In this document: positions 53,573 through 60,446 of the stretch, piece by piece
Numbering within the stretch: position 1 is the stretch's first letter
How the letters are laid out: every line of letters begins with the position of its first letter
Source of the DNA: Lentzea terrae
Lineage (GTDB): Bacteria > Actinomycetota > Actinomycetes > Mycobacteriales > Pseudonocardiaceae
Direction of reading: 5' to 3'
NCBI RefSeq assembly: GCF_003265345.1
Contig: NZ_QFWW01000008.1
Location: forward strand, 156,290-220,289
Length of the DNA: 64,000 bases
Position numbers and translations under genes: made by a program
Notes under the pieces: model-generated
Database searches by the model: none
What the model saw: the letters and a program-made list of their open reading frames with translations, nothing else
Told to the model about the DNA's origin: nothing

Positions 53573-54613
53573 TCACCACGTGACGGGAAGCGATTCCACG
53601 CCGTAGATCACCGATGCGTCGTACGTGCGCAAGTCGGGGGTGGCTGGGCGAACGGGGAACAAGCCGTTCAGCACCTCGTCCAGTTCGGTGCGGGCCAGGT
53701 GCTGGCCCAGGCACTGGTGCGGGCCGAAGCCGAACGCCACGTGCCCGGCACCGGGTGGGCGGCTCGCGTTGGCGGCCGGCAGCGAGACCACCACGCCCTC
53801 GCCCGCACGCACCGGTACGCCGCCGATCGACGTGTCGGCGACCGCCACTCGGCGCGGGCCCGTTTGCACCACGCTCCAGTCGGCCAGCAGGTCGTCCACC
53901 GAGCGGGACGGGTCGGTCAGGCGGGACAGGACGGCCAGGCCGATCATGCTCGACGTCGTCTGCACGCTCGCGGCCACCACCAGGCGCAGGTTCACCACGG
54001 CCTCGTCCTCGGTCAGCTCGCCGGACGCGACCAGTCTGCCCGTCAGGTCGTCGGCCGGACCGCGGCGGACCAGCGCCCGCAGCCTGGCCAGGAACGCCTT
54101 CTCCGCCGACGCCAGCGACGAGCGCGGGAACGTGCGGTCGTGCAGGTGCCGGGCCGCAGCGATCGTCGCCGGCACCTCGGACTCCGGCACGCCGATCAGC
54201 CGCAGGATCACCGCCTGCGGCACCGTCAGCGCGACGGTCGGGATCAGGTCGGCGCCGGGGCCCTGCGCTCGCAGGTCGGCTACCGCGGACGCCACGCAGG
54301 ACGCGATCAGAGGTCGCATCCGTTCCACTCGGTGCACCGAGAACTCGCCGGTGAACATCCGCCGCACCCGCCGGTGCGCCGCGCCGTCCAGCCTGATCAT
54401 CGAACCGCCGGTGCTCGCGCCGCGATGGCCGGGGCCAGCCGGATAACCGGGCAGGCTCGGATCGGCCGAGAGCAGCGGGTCGGACAACGCCTCCCGCGCG
54501 TCCTCCCAACGAGTCACCAGCCAGGCTGCGGAGCCGTTCTCGGCGGCCACCCGCAGCGGCGGGCCTGGCCGGTGCAGATCGGTGGCCACGCGGTACGGCT
54601 CGTACGTCCTCAC
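53573..54613 (-). CDS. Short cytochrome P450 lacking ExxR, last gene of RiPP-like operon
   Basis: 346 aa versus about 400 for actinobacterial P450s. The heme-binding loop is intact (AFGFGPHQCLGQHLARTE, Cys301). The I-helix has AASVQTTSS (Thr219-Thr220) in place of AGxExT. The K-helix ExxR is replaced by DLLA (241-244), and about 15 residues that normally follow the AAN motif are missing (AANASRPPGAGHVAFG). ExxR is almost universal, so activity is either unusual or lost. The GTG start overlaps the phosphotransferase-fold gene stop (GTGA). P450s in RiPP clusters often crosslink aromatic side chains; the precursor candidate here lacks Trp and Tyr, so another oxidation is more likely. Confidence 0.85.
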   Translation of the reverse strand: MRTYEPYRVATDLHRPGPPLRVAAENGSAAWLVTRWEDAREALSDPLLSADPSLPGYPAGPGHRGASTGGSMIRLDGAAHRRVRRMFTGEFSVHRVERMRPLIASCVASAVADLRAQGPGADLIPTVALTVPQAVILRLIGVPESEVPATIAAARHLHDRTFPRSSLASAEKAFLARLRALVRRGPADDLTGRLVASGELTEDEAVVNLRLVVAASVQTTSSMIGLAVLSRLTDPSRSVDDLLADWSVVQTGPRRVAVADTSIGGVPVRAGEGVVVSLPAANASRPPGAGHVAFGFGPHQCLGQHLARTELDEVLNGLFPVRPATPDLRTYDASVIYGVESLPVTW

Positions 54614-55389
54614 GTCATCGCCGCCAACAACAACGCGCGATGCTCGGTCACCCAGTGCACCCGCGCCGCGATCCGGTCCGGTGCACCCGCCTCCCAGATC
54701 CGCCGGTACTCCTCGTGACCAGCGGCGACCCACTGCCGCAGCAGGCGCAGCTGCAGGTCCTCCGCGTCGAGCACGGCGTCCAGCACGTCCGGCCGTTCCG
54801 CCGCGGGCAACCCGTAGGCGTCGCAGAACGCGCGCAGCCGCTCTCCCGTCACGAACGGCGCCGCCGCGGCGCCTTCCGGGCCCTCGCCGCGCAGCGGCAC
54901 CCAATGCCGCAGCGCGCACGCGATCTCCCACACCCGCGACGCCGGTGCCACCAGGTCGAAGTCGATCAACGCGACCGGGCGGCGGTCGCGCAGCACCACG
55001 TTCGACCGCACCAGATCGCCGTGGCACAGCACGGAACCGCTCCACCGCGCCGGAGTGCGCTGATCCCAGCCGTCGTCCGCGAGCACCGGAAAAGAAGCGC
55101 AGGCGTCGTGGAACGCGCGCACCAACCGGGCGACCGACGCCAGCAAGGAGGAATCGAACGCCCACGACGGCAACGGTGGCAGCAGCACCTCGCCGTCGAC
55201 GAACGTCAGCACTTCGTGCCCGTCCACCACGCCCAGAAACCGCGGCGCGCCAACGAATCCGACGTCCTCCAGGTGCCGCAGCAACCGGTGCACGGCCGGA
55301 CTGTGCGGCCGCAACGGCCGGCGCACCGTCTCGCCGACCCGCAGCACCTTGCCGTAGTTGCTCGCCCCTCCCGCCAGCACCTCGGTCAT
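54610..55389 (-). CDS. Aminoglycoside-phosphotransferase-fold (APH/choline kinase) protein
   Basis: 259 aa. Catalytic loop LCHGDLVRSNVVL and metal-binding DFD in VALIDFDLVAP, as in APH family kinases. The nucleotide-binding N-lobe is short. It starts with ATG overlapping the MFS stop (ATGA) and ends overlapping the P450 start, so it is fixed in the operon. In biosynthetic clusters such proteins phosphorylate a product for resistance, maturation or regulation; which applies here cannot be told. Confidence 0.85.
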   Translation of the reverse strand: MTEVLAGGASNYGKVLRVGETVRRPLRPHSPAVHRLLRHLEDVGFVGAPRFLGVVDGHEVLTFVDGEVLLPPLPSWAFDSSLLASVARLVRAFHDACASFPVLADDGWDQRTPARWSGSVLCHGDLVRSNVVLRDRRPVALIDFDLVAPASRVWEIACALRHWVPLRGEGPEGAAAAPFVTGERLRAFCDAYGLPAAERPDVLDAVLDAEDLQLRLLRQWVAAGHEEYRRIWEAGAPDRIAARVHWVTEHRALLLAAMT

Positions 55390-56570
55390 CGCCGCACCAT
55401 CCACCCCGTCACCACGACCAGCACCACCAGCAAAGCCCCCGAACCGAACCCGACCGGCCGCGCGCCCGCCGCCTCCAGCAGCACGCCCGCGACCGCCATC
55501 GACGTGATCTGCCCGCACGCCGCCAAGCCCTTGGAAATCCCGATGACCCGGCCGCGCACGTCGTCCGGCGCGCCCATCAGCAGCTTCCCAATTGCCGCGT
55601 TGCCGCACGCCGCCGAGCAGGCGCCGGCGAACAGCAACCCCGTCGCGAGCCACAGCGTCGGCGACTGGCTCACCAGCACGTGACAAACGCCTTCCACCGC
55701 AAAGGAAACCGGTGCGATCCGAGTCGGTCGCACCCGTGCCAGCGCCGGCAGCCGCCCGATCGCCACACCGCCGACGAGGTAGCCCGCGCCGAGCGCCGAG
55801 TACAGCAACCCGATGCCGAACCCGCCGGCGTGGAACGTGTCGAACGAGTACGCGGTGATCAGCACGCTCAACGCCCCGCCGGCCAACGGCCACACCGCGC
55901 TCAACAGCACCGACAGGCGCAGCCCCGGATCGGCCAGCGCGGGCAGCGCCGCCAGCAGCCGCCGGTCCCGTTTCTCCGCACCACCGCCAGGAATCCCTCG
56001 TGGCAGACCCAGCAACAGCAACGACGACAGCAGGAACGACGCGCTGTTCGCGACGAACGCCCCGGACGTGCCGATCAACGCCAGAGCCGCGCCGCCCGCG
56101 AACGACCCGACCGCCATGATCAGGCCGAACATGCCCTGGTCGAGACCGTTCGCCCACATCACCCGGTGCTCCCGGACGAGGTGCGGGATCAACGCGGACC
56201 GCGCGGGCGTCGACAGCGCCGACAACGCCTCCAGCAGCGCGACCAGCGCGATCAGCAGCACCAACCCGTGGCTGAACACCATCGCGAGTGCCACGATCAT
56301 CCGCACCAGCCCGGACACCACCAGCACGTCCCGGCGCGGCAGCCAGTCGGCGAGCACCGCGCCGAACGGCGCCGCCACGATCGTCGCCAGCATCCGCGCC
56401 ACCAGCACGGCCGACACCGCGTAGCCCGACCCGGACACCTGGTACACCAGCGCCAGCACGGCGACCCGGTTCAGCTGGTCGCCGACACCGCTGACGAAGT
56501 CGGACGCGAGCAGCCGGGCGAACCGCGGCTCCTCGCGCAGCCGCGGCACGTCGCCCACGTGCCCGCGCAT
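55386..56570 (-). CDS. MFS exporter of the RiPP-like operon
   Basis: 394 aa with 12 predicted helices. The motif A-like loop is VLADWLPRRDVLVVSGLVRM and the second-half loop GVAIGRLPALARVRP. It is the MFS_3/enterobactin-exporter-like branch (NarK-unlike, TMs with ALIPHLVREHRVMWANGLDQ). The ATG follows the methyltransferase stop directly (TAGATG). Probable role: export of the modified peptide and producer immunity. Confidence 0.87.
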   Translation of the reverse strand: MRGHVGDVPRLREEPRFARLLASDFVSGVGDQLNRVAVLALVYQVSGSGYAVSAVLVARMLATIVAAPFGAVLADWLPRRDVLVVSGLVRMIVALAMVFSHGLVLLIALVALLEALSALSTPARSALIPHLVREHRVMWANGLDQGMFGLIMAVGSFAGGAALALIGTSGAFVANSASFLLSSLLLLGLPRGIPGGGAEKRDRRLLAALPALADPGLRLSVLLSAVWPLAGGALSVLITAYSFDTFHAGGFGIGLLYSALGAGYLVGGVAIGRLPALARVRPTRIAPVSFAVEGVCHVLVSQSPTLWLATGLLFAGACSAACGNAAIGKLLMGAPDDVRGRVIGISKGLAACGQITSMAVAGVLLEAAGARPVGFGSGALLVVLVVVTGWMVRR

Positions 56571-57365
56571 CTACTCCCCAGGTCCGACCAGGCCGAGCTC
56601 GGCGAGCATCTCCCGGTCGGCGACGCGCGGCCCGAGCGGCGGCACGTACAACGTCGACATGCCCGGATGCAGCGGCAGTGCGGAGATCGGCAACGGCTGC
56701 GCGATCGGCGCGACGCTCGGGTACTGGGCCGCGAGGTAGGCGACCACCTCGTGGTCCGGCCCGTAGTGCTCGGCGAGCACCCGCGCCAGCACCTCGTAGT
56801 TCGAGCGTTCGTGTCGCGGCTGGTAGTCGCGGTGCCCCAGCGCGTCGAGCTGCCACAGCACCAGCCCGGCGGACGTGTCGAACCGCGGCCGGTAGACCAG
56901 GAACGGGGTGGCGTCGTAGCTCTGCCACCCGGCGACGCCGGGATCGACACCGAGATCGGCGAACAAGCAGTCCTCCGCGGACACACCGGGCAACATGCGT
57001 GCGGTGTACCCGTTTTCGCGGGCTCGCCGCACCATTTCCACCCCAGGGGTGACGTACACGGCCGGGTGACCGTAGAACGCCGCACACACCCGCTGTCCGC
57101 GGCCCAGCTCCTCCAGCGCCCGATCAGCCATCATCCGGTAGGTCACCCACCGGTCCCGGCCGGGCGCGTAGAACGACGTCAGGTCGAACTCCGCGGAGTT
57201 GAGCGAGCGCAGCCACTGCGGCATCCCGGGCGTCTGCGTGGCGTGCAGCAGCACGTCCGCCTTCTCGATCGCCTCGCGCGCCTCCGTGGTCAGGTGCGAC
57301 ACCAGCTTGATCCCGGTGCCGACCACGGTGAGCACCGCGTCGTCCTCGAACTGGTGCTCAGCCAC
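56571..57365 (-). CDS. Borosin-type peptide backbone N-methyltransferase (OphMA-like, split)
   Basis: 264 aa, a single tetrapyrrole-methylase-fold SAM methyltransferase. Seen: VVGTGI near the N-terminus, then FYAPGRDRWVTY, AAFYGHPAVYV and ARMLPGVSAEDCLFADLGVD. From memory of the fungal borosin enzyme OphMA, these line up almost identically, including Tyr66, Arg72, Tyr76 and Tyr98 at the same numbers, residues that bind the substrate backbone or catalyse transfer there. OphMA carries its core peptide as a C-terminal extension; this protein ends after the catalytic domain, so it would act in trans (split borosin). The GTG start lies eight bases inside the radical SAM gene. A porphyrin methylase role is unlikely in this context. 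Confidence 0.85.
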   Translation of the reverse strand: MAEHQFEDDAVLTVVGTGIKLVSHLTTEAREAIEKADVLLHATQTPGMPQWLRSLNSAEFDLTSFYAPGRDRWVTYRMMADRALEELGRGQRVCAAFYGHPAVYVTPGVEMVRRARENGYTARMLPGVSAEDCLFADLGVDPGVAGWQSYDATPFLVYRPRFDTSAGLVLWQLDALGHRDYQPRHERSNYEVLARVLAEHYGPDHEVVAYLAAQYPSVAPIAQPLPISALPLHPGMSTLYVPPLGPRVADREMLAELGLVGPGE

Positions 57366-58389
57366 GGTCGACCACCGGCAACATCCGCGTGCCCGGCAGC
57401 ACCGTCACGTCGATGTCGTGGTAGTTCATGTTGGGGCAGTAGGGATCCGCGCCGTCCCAGCGACCGGTGAACGTGTACGCGCTCGATCGGCAGCCGCCGG
57501 GGCTCAGCATCCGGTTCTTCGTGCACTCAGGACAGTCGCCCTCGATCGGCTGGGAGCGCAGCTGTTCGTACAGCGGGTGGCCCCAGGTCTCCAGGAACGG
57601 CACCTCGCGCACGTTGCCGTAGTTCGTCATGCCGCGCAGGTACGGGCAGCCGATGCTGTCACCGGTCGAGGTGATGTGCGCGTTCACCCAGCAGCAGTTC
57701 GCGTCGTGCGGGTGGAAGCCGTTCATCACCCGGAACCCGTCCGGCACGTCCAGCGCCGCGATCGCCTCGATGATGTCGAGCGGCCGCGGCGACAGCTCGG
57801 CCCAGTTCCGCTTCGCCGCGCCGATCGGGTACAGCCGCAGCAGCCCGAGCTCCTCTGCCTCGAGCTCCGTCCCGAACTCGACGTAGCGCTGCAGGTGCGG
57901 CACGTTCAGCCGGTTCACGATCGCGGCCGGGATCACCGGGACGCCCTCGGCTCGCAGCAACCGCGCGCCCGCCCAGGTCCGTTCGAACGACCCCGGCACG
58001 CCGGTCAGGTGGTCGTGCATCTCGGCGTCCGTGCCGAAGAAGTCGATCACCACCCGGCCCAGCCCGATGTCGGCGATCTCCTTCGCGAGCTGCGGTGTCA
58101 TGGTGGTGGCGTGCGTGCGGAACCACAGCAGGAACCGCTTCTGCGCATACCGCAGCAGGTCCAGGAAGTCCGGCCGCAGCAACGGGTCGCCGCCCTCGAA
58201 GTACAGGTGCACGACGCCGTTGTCGGCCAGGTAGTCGATCTGCTGCTTCCACTCGTCGAACGTCATCTCGCCGGGAGGCGAGGAGCGGCTGCACTCGGTG
58301 TAGCACTGCTTGCAGTCGAGGTTGCAGATGTTCGTCACCTGGCAACCCACCACGATCGGTGTCTCGAGCGTCATCTGCGGCTTGGTCAT
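57358..58389 (-). CDS. Radical SAM/SPASM peptide maturase
   Basis: 343 aa. The [4Fe-4S]-SAM motif is TNICNLDCKQCY (Cys22, Cys26, Cys29; CX3CX2C), with the GGDPLL-type motif in LYFEGGDPLLRPDF. The C-terminal auxiliary-cluster (SPASM-like) region holds Cys in IGCPYLRG, GDCPECTKN, GGCRSS and PYCPN. Such enzymes install thioether, C-C or other bonds in RiPP precursors. GGGAGGGGCGAGG precedes the ATG at 58389; longer starts lie in the hairpin. It is directly downstream of the candidate precursor and overlaps the borosin-type methyltransferase. Confidence 0.93.
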   Translation of the reverse strand: MTKPQMTLETPIVVGCQVTNICNLDCKQCYTECSRSSPPGEMTFDEWKQQIDYLADNGVVHLYFEGGDPLLRPDFLDLLRYAQKRFLLWFRTHATTMTPQLAKEIADIGLGRVVIDFFGTDAEMHDHLTGVPGSFERTWAGARLLRAEGVPVIPAAIVNRLNVPHLQRYVEFGTELEAEELGLLRLYPIGAAKRNWAELSPRPLDIIEAIAALDVPDGFRVMNGFHPHDANCCWVNAHITSTGDSIGCPYLRGMTNYGNVREVPFLETWGHPLYEQLRSQPIEGDCPECTKNRMLSPGGCRSSAYTFTGRWDGADPYCPNMNYHDIDVTVLPGTRMLPVVDRG

Positions 58390-58417
58390 CCTCGCCCCTC
58401 CCAACGGGTTGTGCGCT

Positions 58418-58442
58418 CCCGAGAGGGCCGGCTCCTCTCGGG
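58418..58442 (-). terminator. Intra-operon hairpin, probable attenuator
   Basis: Perfect 9-bp stem CCCGAGAGG / CCTCTCGGG with a seven-base loop, between the precursor stop (58454) and the radical SAM start (58389), without a U-tract. Partial terminators or processing hairpins after RiPP precursor genes are common because the precursor is needed in excess. Confidence 0.6.
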
Positions 58443-58453
58443 GCGCGTGCAAC

Positions 58454-58630
58454 TCAGCCCGGCGTTTCTTCCTTGCCCGGCTTGACGATCTCGTCCACCA
58501 GGGACGGGTTGAACGCGACCTGCGACCCGGTCCGCAGTGACGGCTCTACCCGGTGCACGACCGAGGACTCGAGGCCGCGCTTCTTCAACTGATCCTTCAG
58601 ACCGCTCAGGCGATCTTCCTGCTCACGCAT
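58454..58630 (-). CDS. Candidate RiPP precursor peptide (58 aa)
   Basis: 58 residues starting MREQEDRLSGLKDQLKKRGL, preceded by an excellent ribosome-binding site (AAGGAGGTGAAGTTCC before the ATG). The first ~27 residues are charged and helix-forming, as expected for a leader. The C-terminal half ends FNPSLVDEIVKPGKEETPG. There is no Cys, Trp or Tyr, so lanthionine, thioether or aromatic crosslinks are excluded. Candidate sites are Phe40, Asn41, Val/Ile and Asp for backbone N-methylation, beta-hydroxylation or rSAM chemistry. It sits between a PqqD-like gene and the radical SAM gene, followed by a hairpin. It shows no similarity I can recall to characterised borosin cores. Confidence 0.75.
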   Translation of the reverse strand: MREQEDRLSGLKDQLKKRGLESSVVHRVEPSLRTGSQVAFNPSLVDEIVKPGKEETPG

Positions 58631-58663
58631 GGAACTTCACCTCCTTCGTTGCGAATCGACTGA

Positions 58664-58966
58664 TCAACCGGTCTCGGCGATGATGTGCTGCTTCCGGAGC
58701 GTGGCAACCGTGTCGGCGAGCAGCTCGCGTGCCTGTTCGGGCTCGACGCCGGTGTCGCCGACGAACTCGACGAACGCCTCGGCCAGCTCATCGCGGGTGC
58801 GGCCGGGGCACAGTTCGAGCACCGTCCACGCCGTGGTGTTGAGGTAGTGCAGGTCGGGGGAGTGCGGGGTGTAGACGAGCGCACCAGCCCACTCCGGCAG
58901 CGGCCGGATCCGCACGTCCGGCTCCAGCGCGTACACCGTCCTGACGGGCGCCTGCTCGATGGTCAT
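58664..58966 (-). CDS. PqqD-like RiPP recognition element protein
   Basis: 100 aa. The winged-helix PqqD layout is visible: a beta-hairpin segment VRIRPLPEWAGALVYTPHSP, then LHYLNTTAWTVLELCPGRTR (the usual LN-xTA-x-x-x-W/L pattern) and a helix-rich end. PqqD-like proteins bind the leader of a precursor and present it to a maturase, most often a radical SAM enzyme. The ATG overlaps the HExxH gene stop (ATGA), and the stop is 33 bases before the candidate precursor. Confidence 0.82.
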   Translation of the reverse strand: MTIEQAPVRTVYALEPDVRIRPLPEWAGALVYTPHSPDLHYLNTTAWTVLELCPGRTRDELAEAFVEFVGDTGVEPEQARELLADTVATLRKQHIIAETG

Positions 58967-60024
58967 GAGGCCTCTCCGATCTGTTCGAGTTGCGCGGCGA
59001 GCCCCTCCGCGAACCGCGCGCCGTCCGGGCCGAGGTCGGTCCACAGTGGACCGAGGAGTGCGTGGGCGAGGTAGCCGCCCTTGTCCAGGCATCGGTCGAA
59101 CCGGGCGCGTGCCTGCGTCAGTTCGCCCGAGGTGAGGACGTCCGTGCTGCCCGCCGCGGCGAACCACAGCGCGGCGAGGTGCACGTAGACGTGGAACGCG
59201 GCCAGCGCGCGGTCGACCGGCCAGGCCAGCCCGCCACCGGACTCCGCGCCGTACCAGGGCGGTGTGATGGTCTTGGCCGGGTGCTCGGCGTACAGCCGCC
59301 GGTACAGCGCCAGCTCGTACAACCGCAGGTGCGTCGCCTCGTGCAGCACTCCCTCCGCGGCCGAGAGCCGGTCGCTCAGCGCCCCGCCCGCGAGGAACAC
59401 CGCACCGGGCACGGCCGCGTTCGAGGCGCTCAACGCCCGATCGGCTGGCCGCACCACCGCGACGAGGTGCACGTGCTCGGCCACCGACGCGGCCAGTCTC
59501 GGCACCAGCGCGGCCAGCAGATCCACGCCGGCGCGCAGCACCGCCACCTCGGGTTCCATCGGTGCGTCGATCGCGGCCGGCTGCTGACCCTCGCGCACCA
59601 GATCAGCGCCGATGGTGCGTTCGAACCGCTCGCACACCACACGGCACGACACCCGGCGCGGATCGGGCACGAGCAACGGCAACGTGCGGCCGTTTCCGGG
59701 CGTCCCAAGGGGAATCACCTCGCCCTCGGGATGCGTCGGCGGCGACGACCACACGAGTGCGGCGACCTCTTCGAGCACCGCGTCGTCGGTGTCACCCTTC
59801 AGCAGGTCGGCGACGGCGATGCGCACCGCCGTCGACCGGAACGCGAGGTCGGTCCACTCCGGGACCCGGTCGAGCGCCTCGATCAGCACTGCCGCGGCCG
59901 GGATCCGCCCGGCCAGCACGTCCACGCCGAAGCTCGTCCAGTTCTCCGCGACCAGCGCGGGTATCCGGCTGTCGGCGAACTCCGAACCGTCGGTCAGTCG
60001 CCTTTCGAGTTCAACGGCAAGCAC
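58963..60024 (-). CDS. HExxH-motif peptide hydroxylase-like protein (mod_HExxH, TIGR04267 type)
   Basis: 353 aa from the GTG at 60024, which follows GGGGGCG; an in-frame extension to 60210 has no family character. The motif VLHEATHLRLYEL (HExxH at 228-232) lies in a domain with further conserved histidines (FHVYVHLAALWF). It resembles the HExxH domain of RiPP systems, some members of which are reported to be iron/alpha-ketoglutarate-dependent peptide beta-hydroxylases; this is family knowledge recalled, not tested. A metallopeptidase role is the alternative. It is the first gene of the operon. Confidence 0.8.
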   Translation of the reverse strand: MLAVELERRLTDGSEFADSRIPALVAENWTSFGVDVLAGRIPAAAVLIEALDRVPEWTDLAFRSTAVRIAVADLLKGDTDDAVLEEVAALVWSSPPTHPEGEVIPLGTPGNGRTLPLLVPDPRRVSCRVVCERFERTIGADLVREGQQPAAIDAPMEPEVAVLRAGVDLLAALVPRLAASVAEHVHLVAVVRPADRALSASNAAVPGAVFLAGGALSDRLSAAEGVLHEATHLRLYELALYRRLYAEHPAKTITPPWYGAESGGGLAWPVDRALAAFHVYVHLAALWFAAAGSTDVLTSGELTQARARFDRCLDKGGYLAHALLGPLWTDLGPDGARFAEGLAAQLEQIGEAS

Positions 60025-60065
60025 AACGCCCCCGAGTGAAAAGAGTGAATGTGACCCCTGCCTCA

Positions 60066-60095
60066 GTCTTAGACCTGCATGACGGTGAGTCGCAA
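60066..60095 (-). promoter_or_regulatory. Promoter of the RiPP-like operon
   Basis: On the minus strand TTGCGA (60090-60095) and TAAGAC (60066-60071) are spaced by 18 bases, a sigma-70-like promoter. Transcription would start near 60058, giving a leader of about 34 bases to the HExxH GTG. Confidence 0.5.
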
Positions 60096-60446
60096 CCCTG
60101 CCGATGAATGCCGCCTGGTTGGCGCAATTCGGCTTCCATTGCCACCCGTTCAGCGCAATGGTGCTGCTTTCCGTGGTCAGTCCGCCCACTCGATCGGCGC
60201 AGTTAAACATCGGGCGAGGATGGGGAGAAAACCGCTGTTGAGGCGGCCCTCAATAACAGAAAGCGACGTTCCGCGGTGGTGACCAGCGCACTCAATCGCA
60301 GCCAACGAATCGGTCATGACCGGGCCGACACACTTGCCGCGCAATCACCAAGCACACGATGCGCCTGGGCTTGCTTCCGTCGCACCGCCGCGGATCTCGC
60401 GGTGGCAGCCGCCCCCGGCGCGACCACGAGAACAAGGAGAAAGCAG
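60096..60446. other. Intergenic region between the RiPP-like operon and the lectin gene
   Basis: About 350 bases without a credible gene. It is noticeably less GC-rich than the flanks and holds the divergent promoters. No convincing operator or RNA element was seen. Confidence 0.5.

Noticed and set aside
54610-55389. APH-fold protein as a classical aminoglycoside-resistance gene
   Set aside because: It is embedded by overlaps in a peptide-modification operon, and the fold is used for many substrates; no evidence supports an aminoglycoside substrate.
54582-57470. Long open frame on the plus strand across the RiPP-like operon
   Set aside because: It is Arg/Pro/His-rich low-complexity sequence antisense to several well-supported overlapping genes; a third-position GC artefact.
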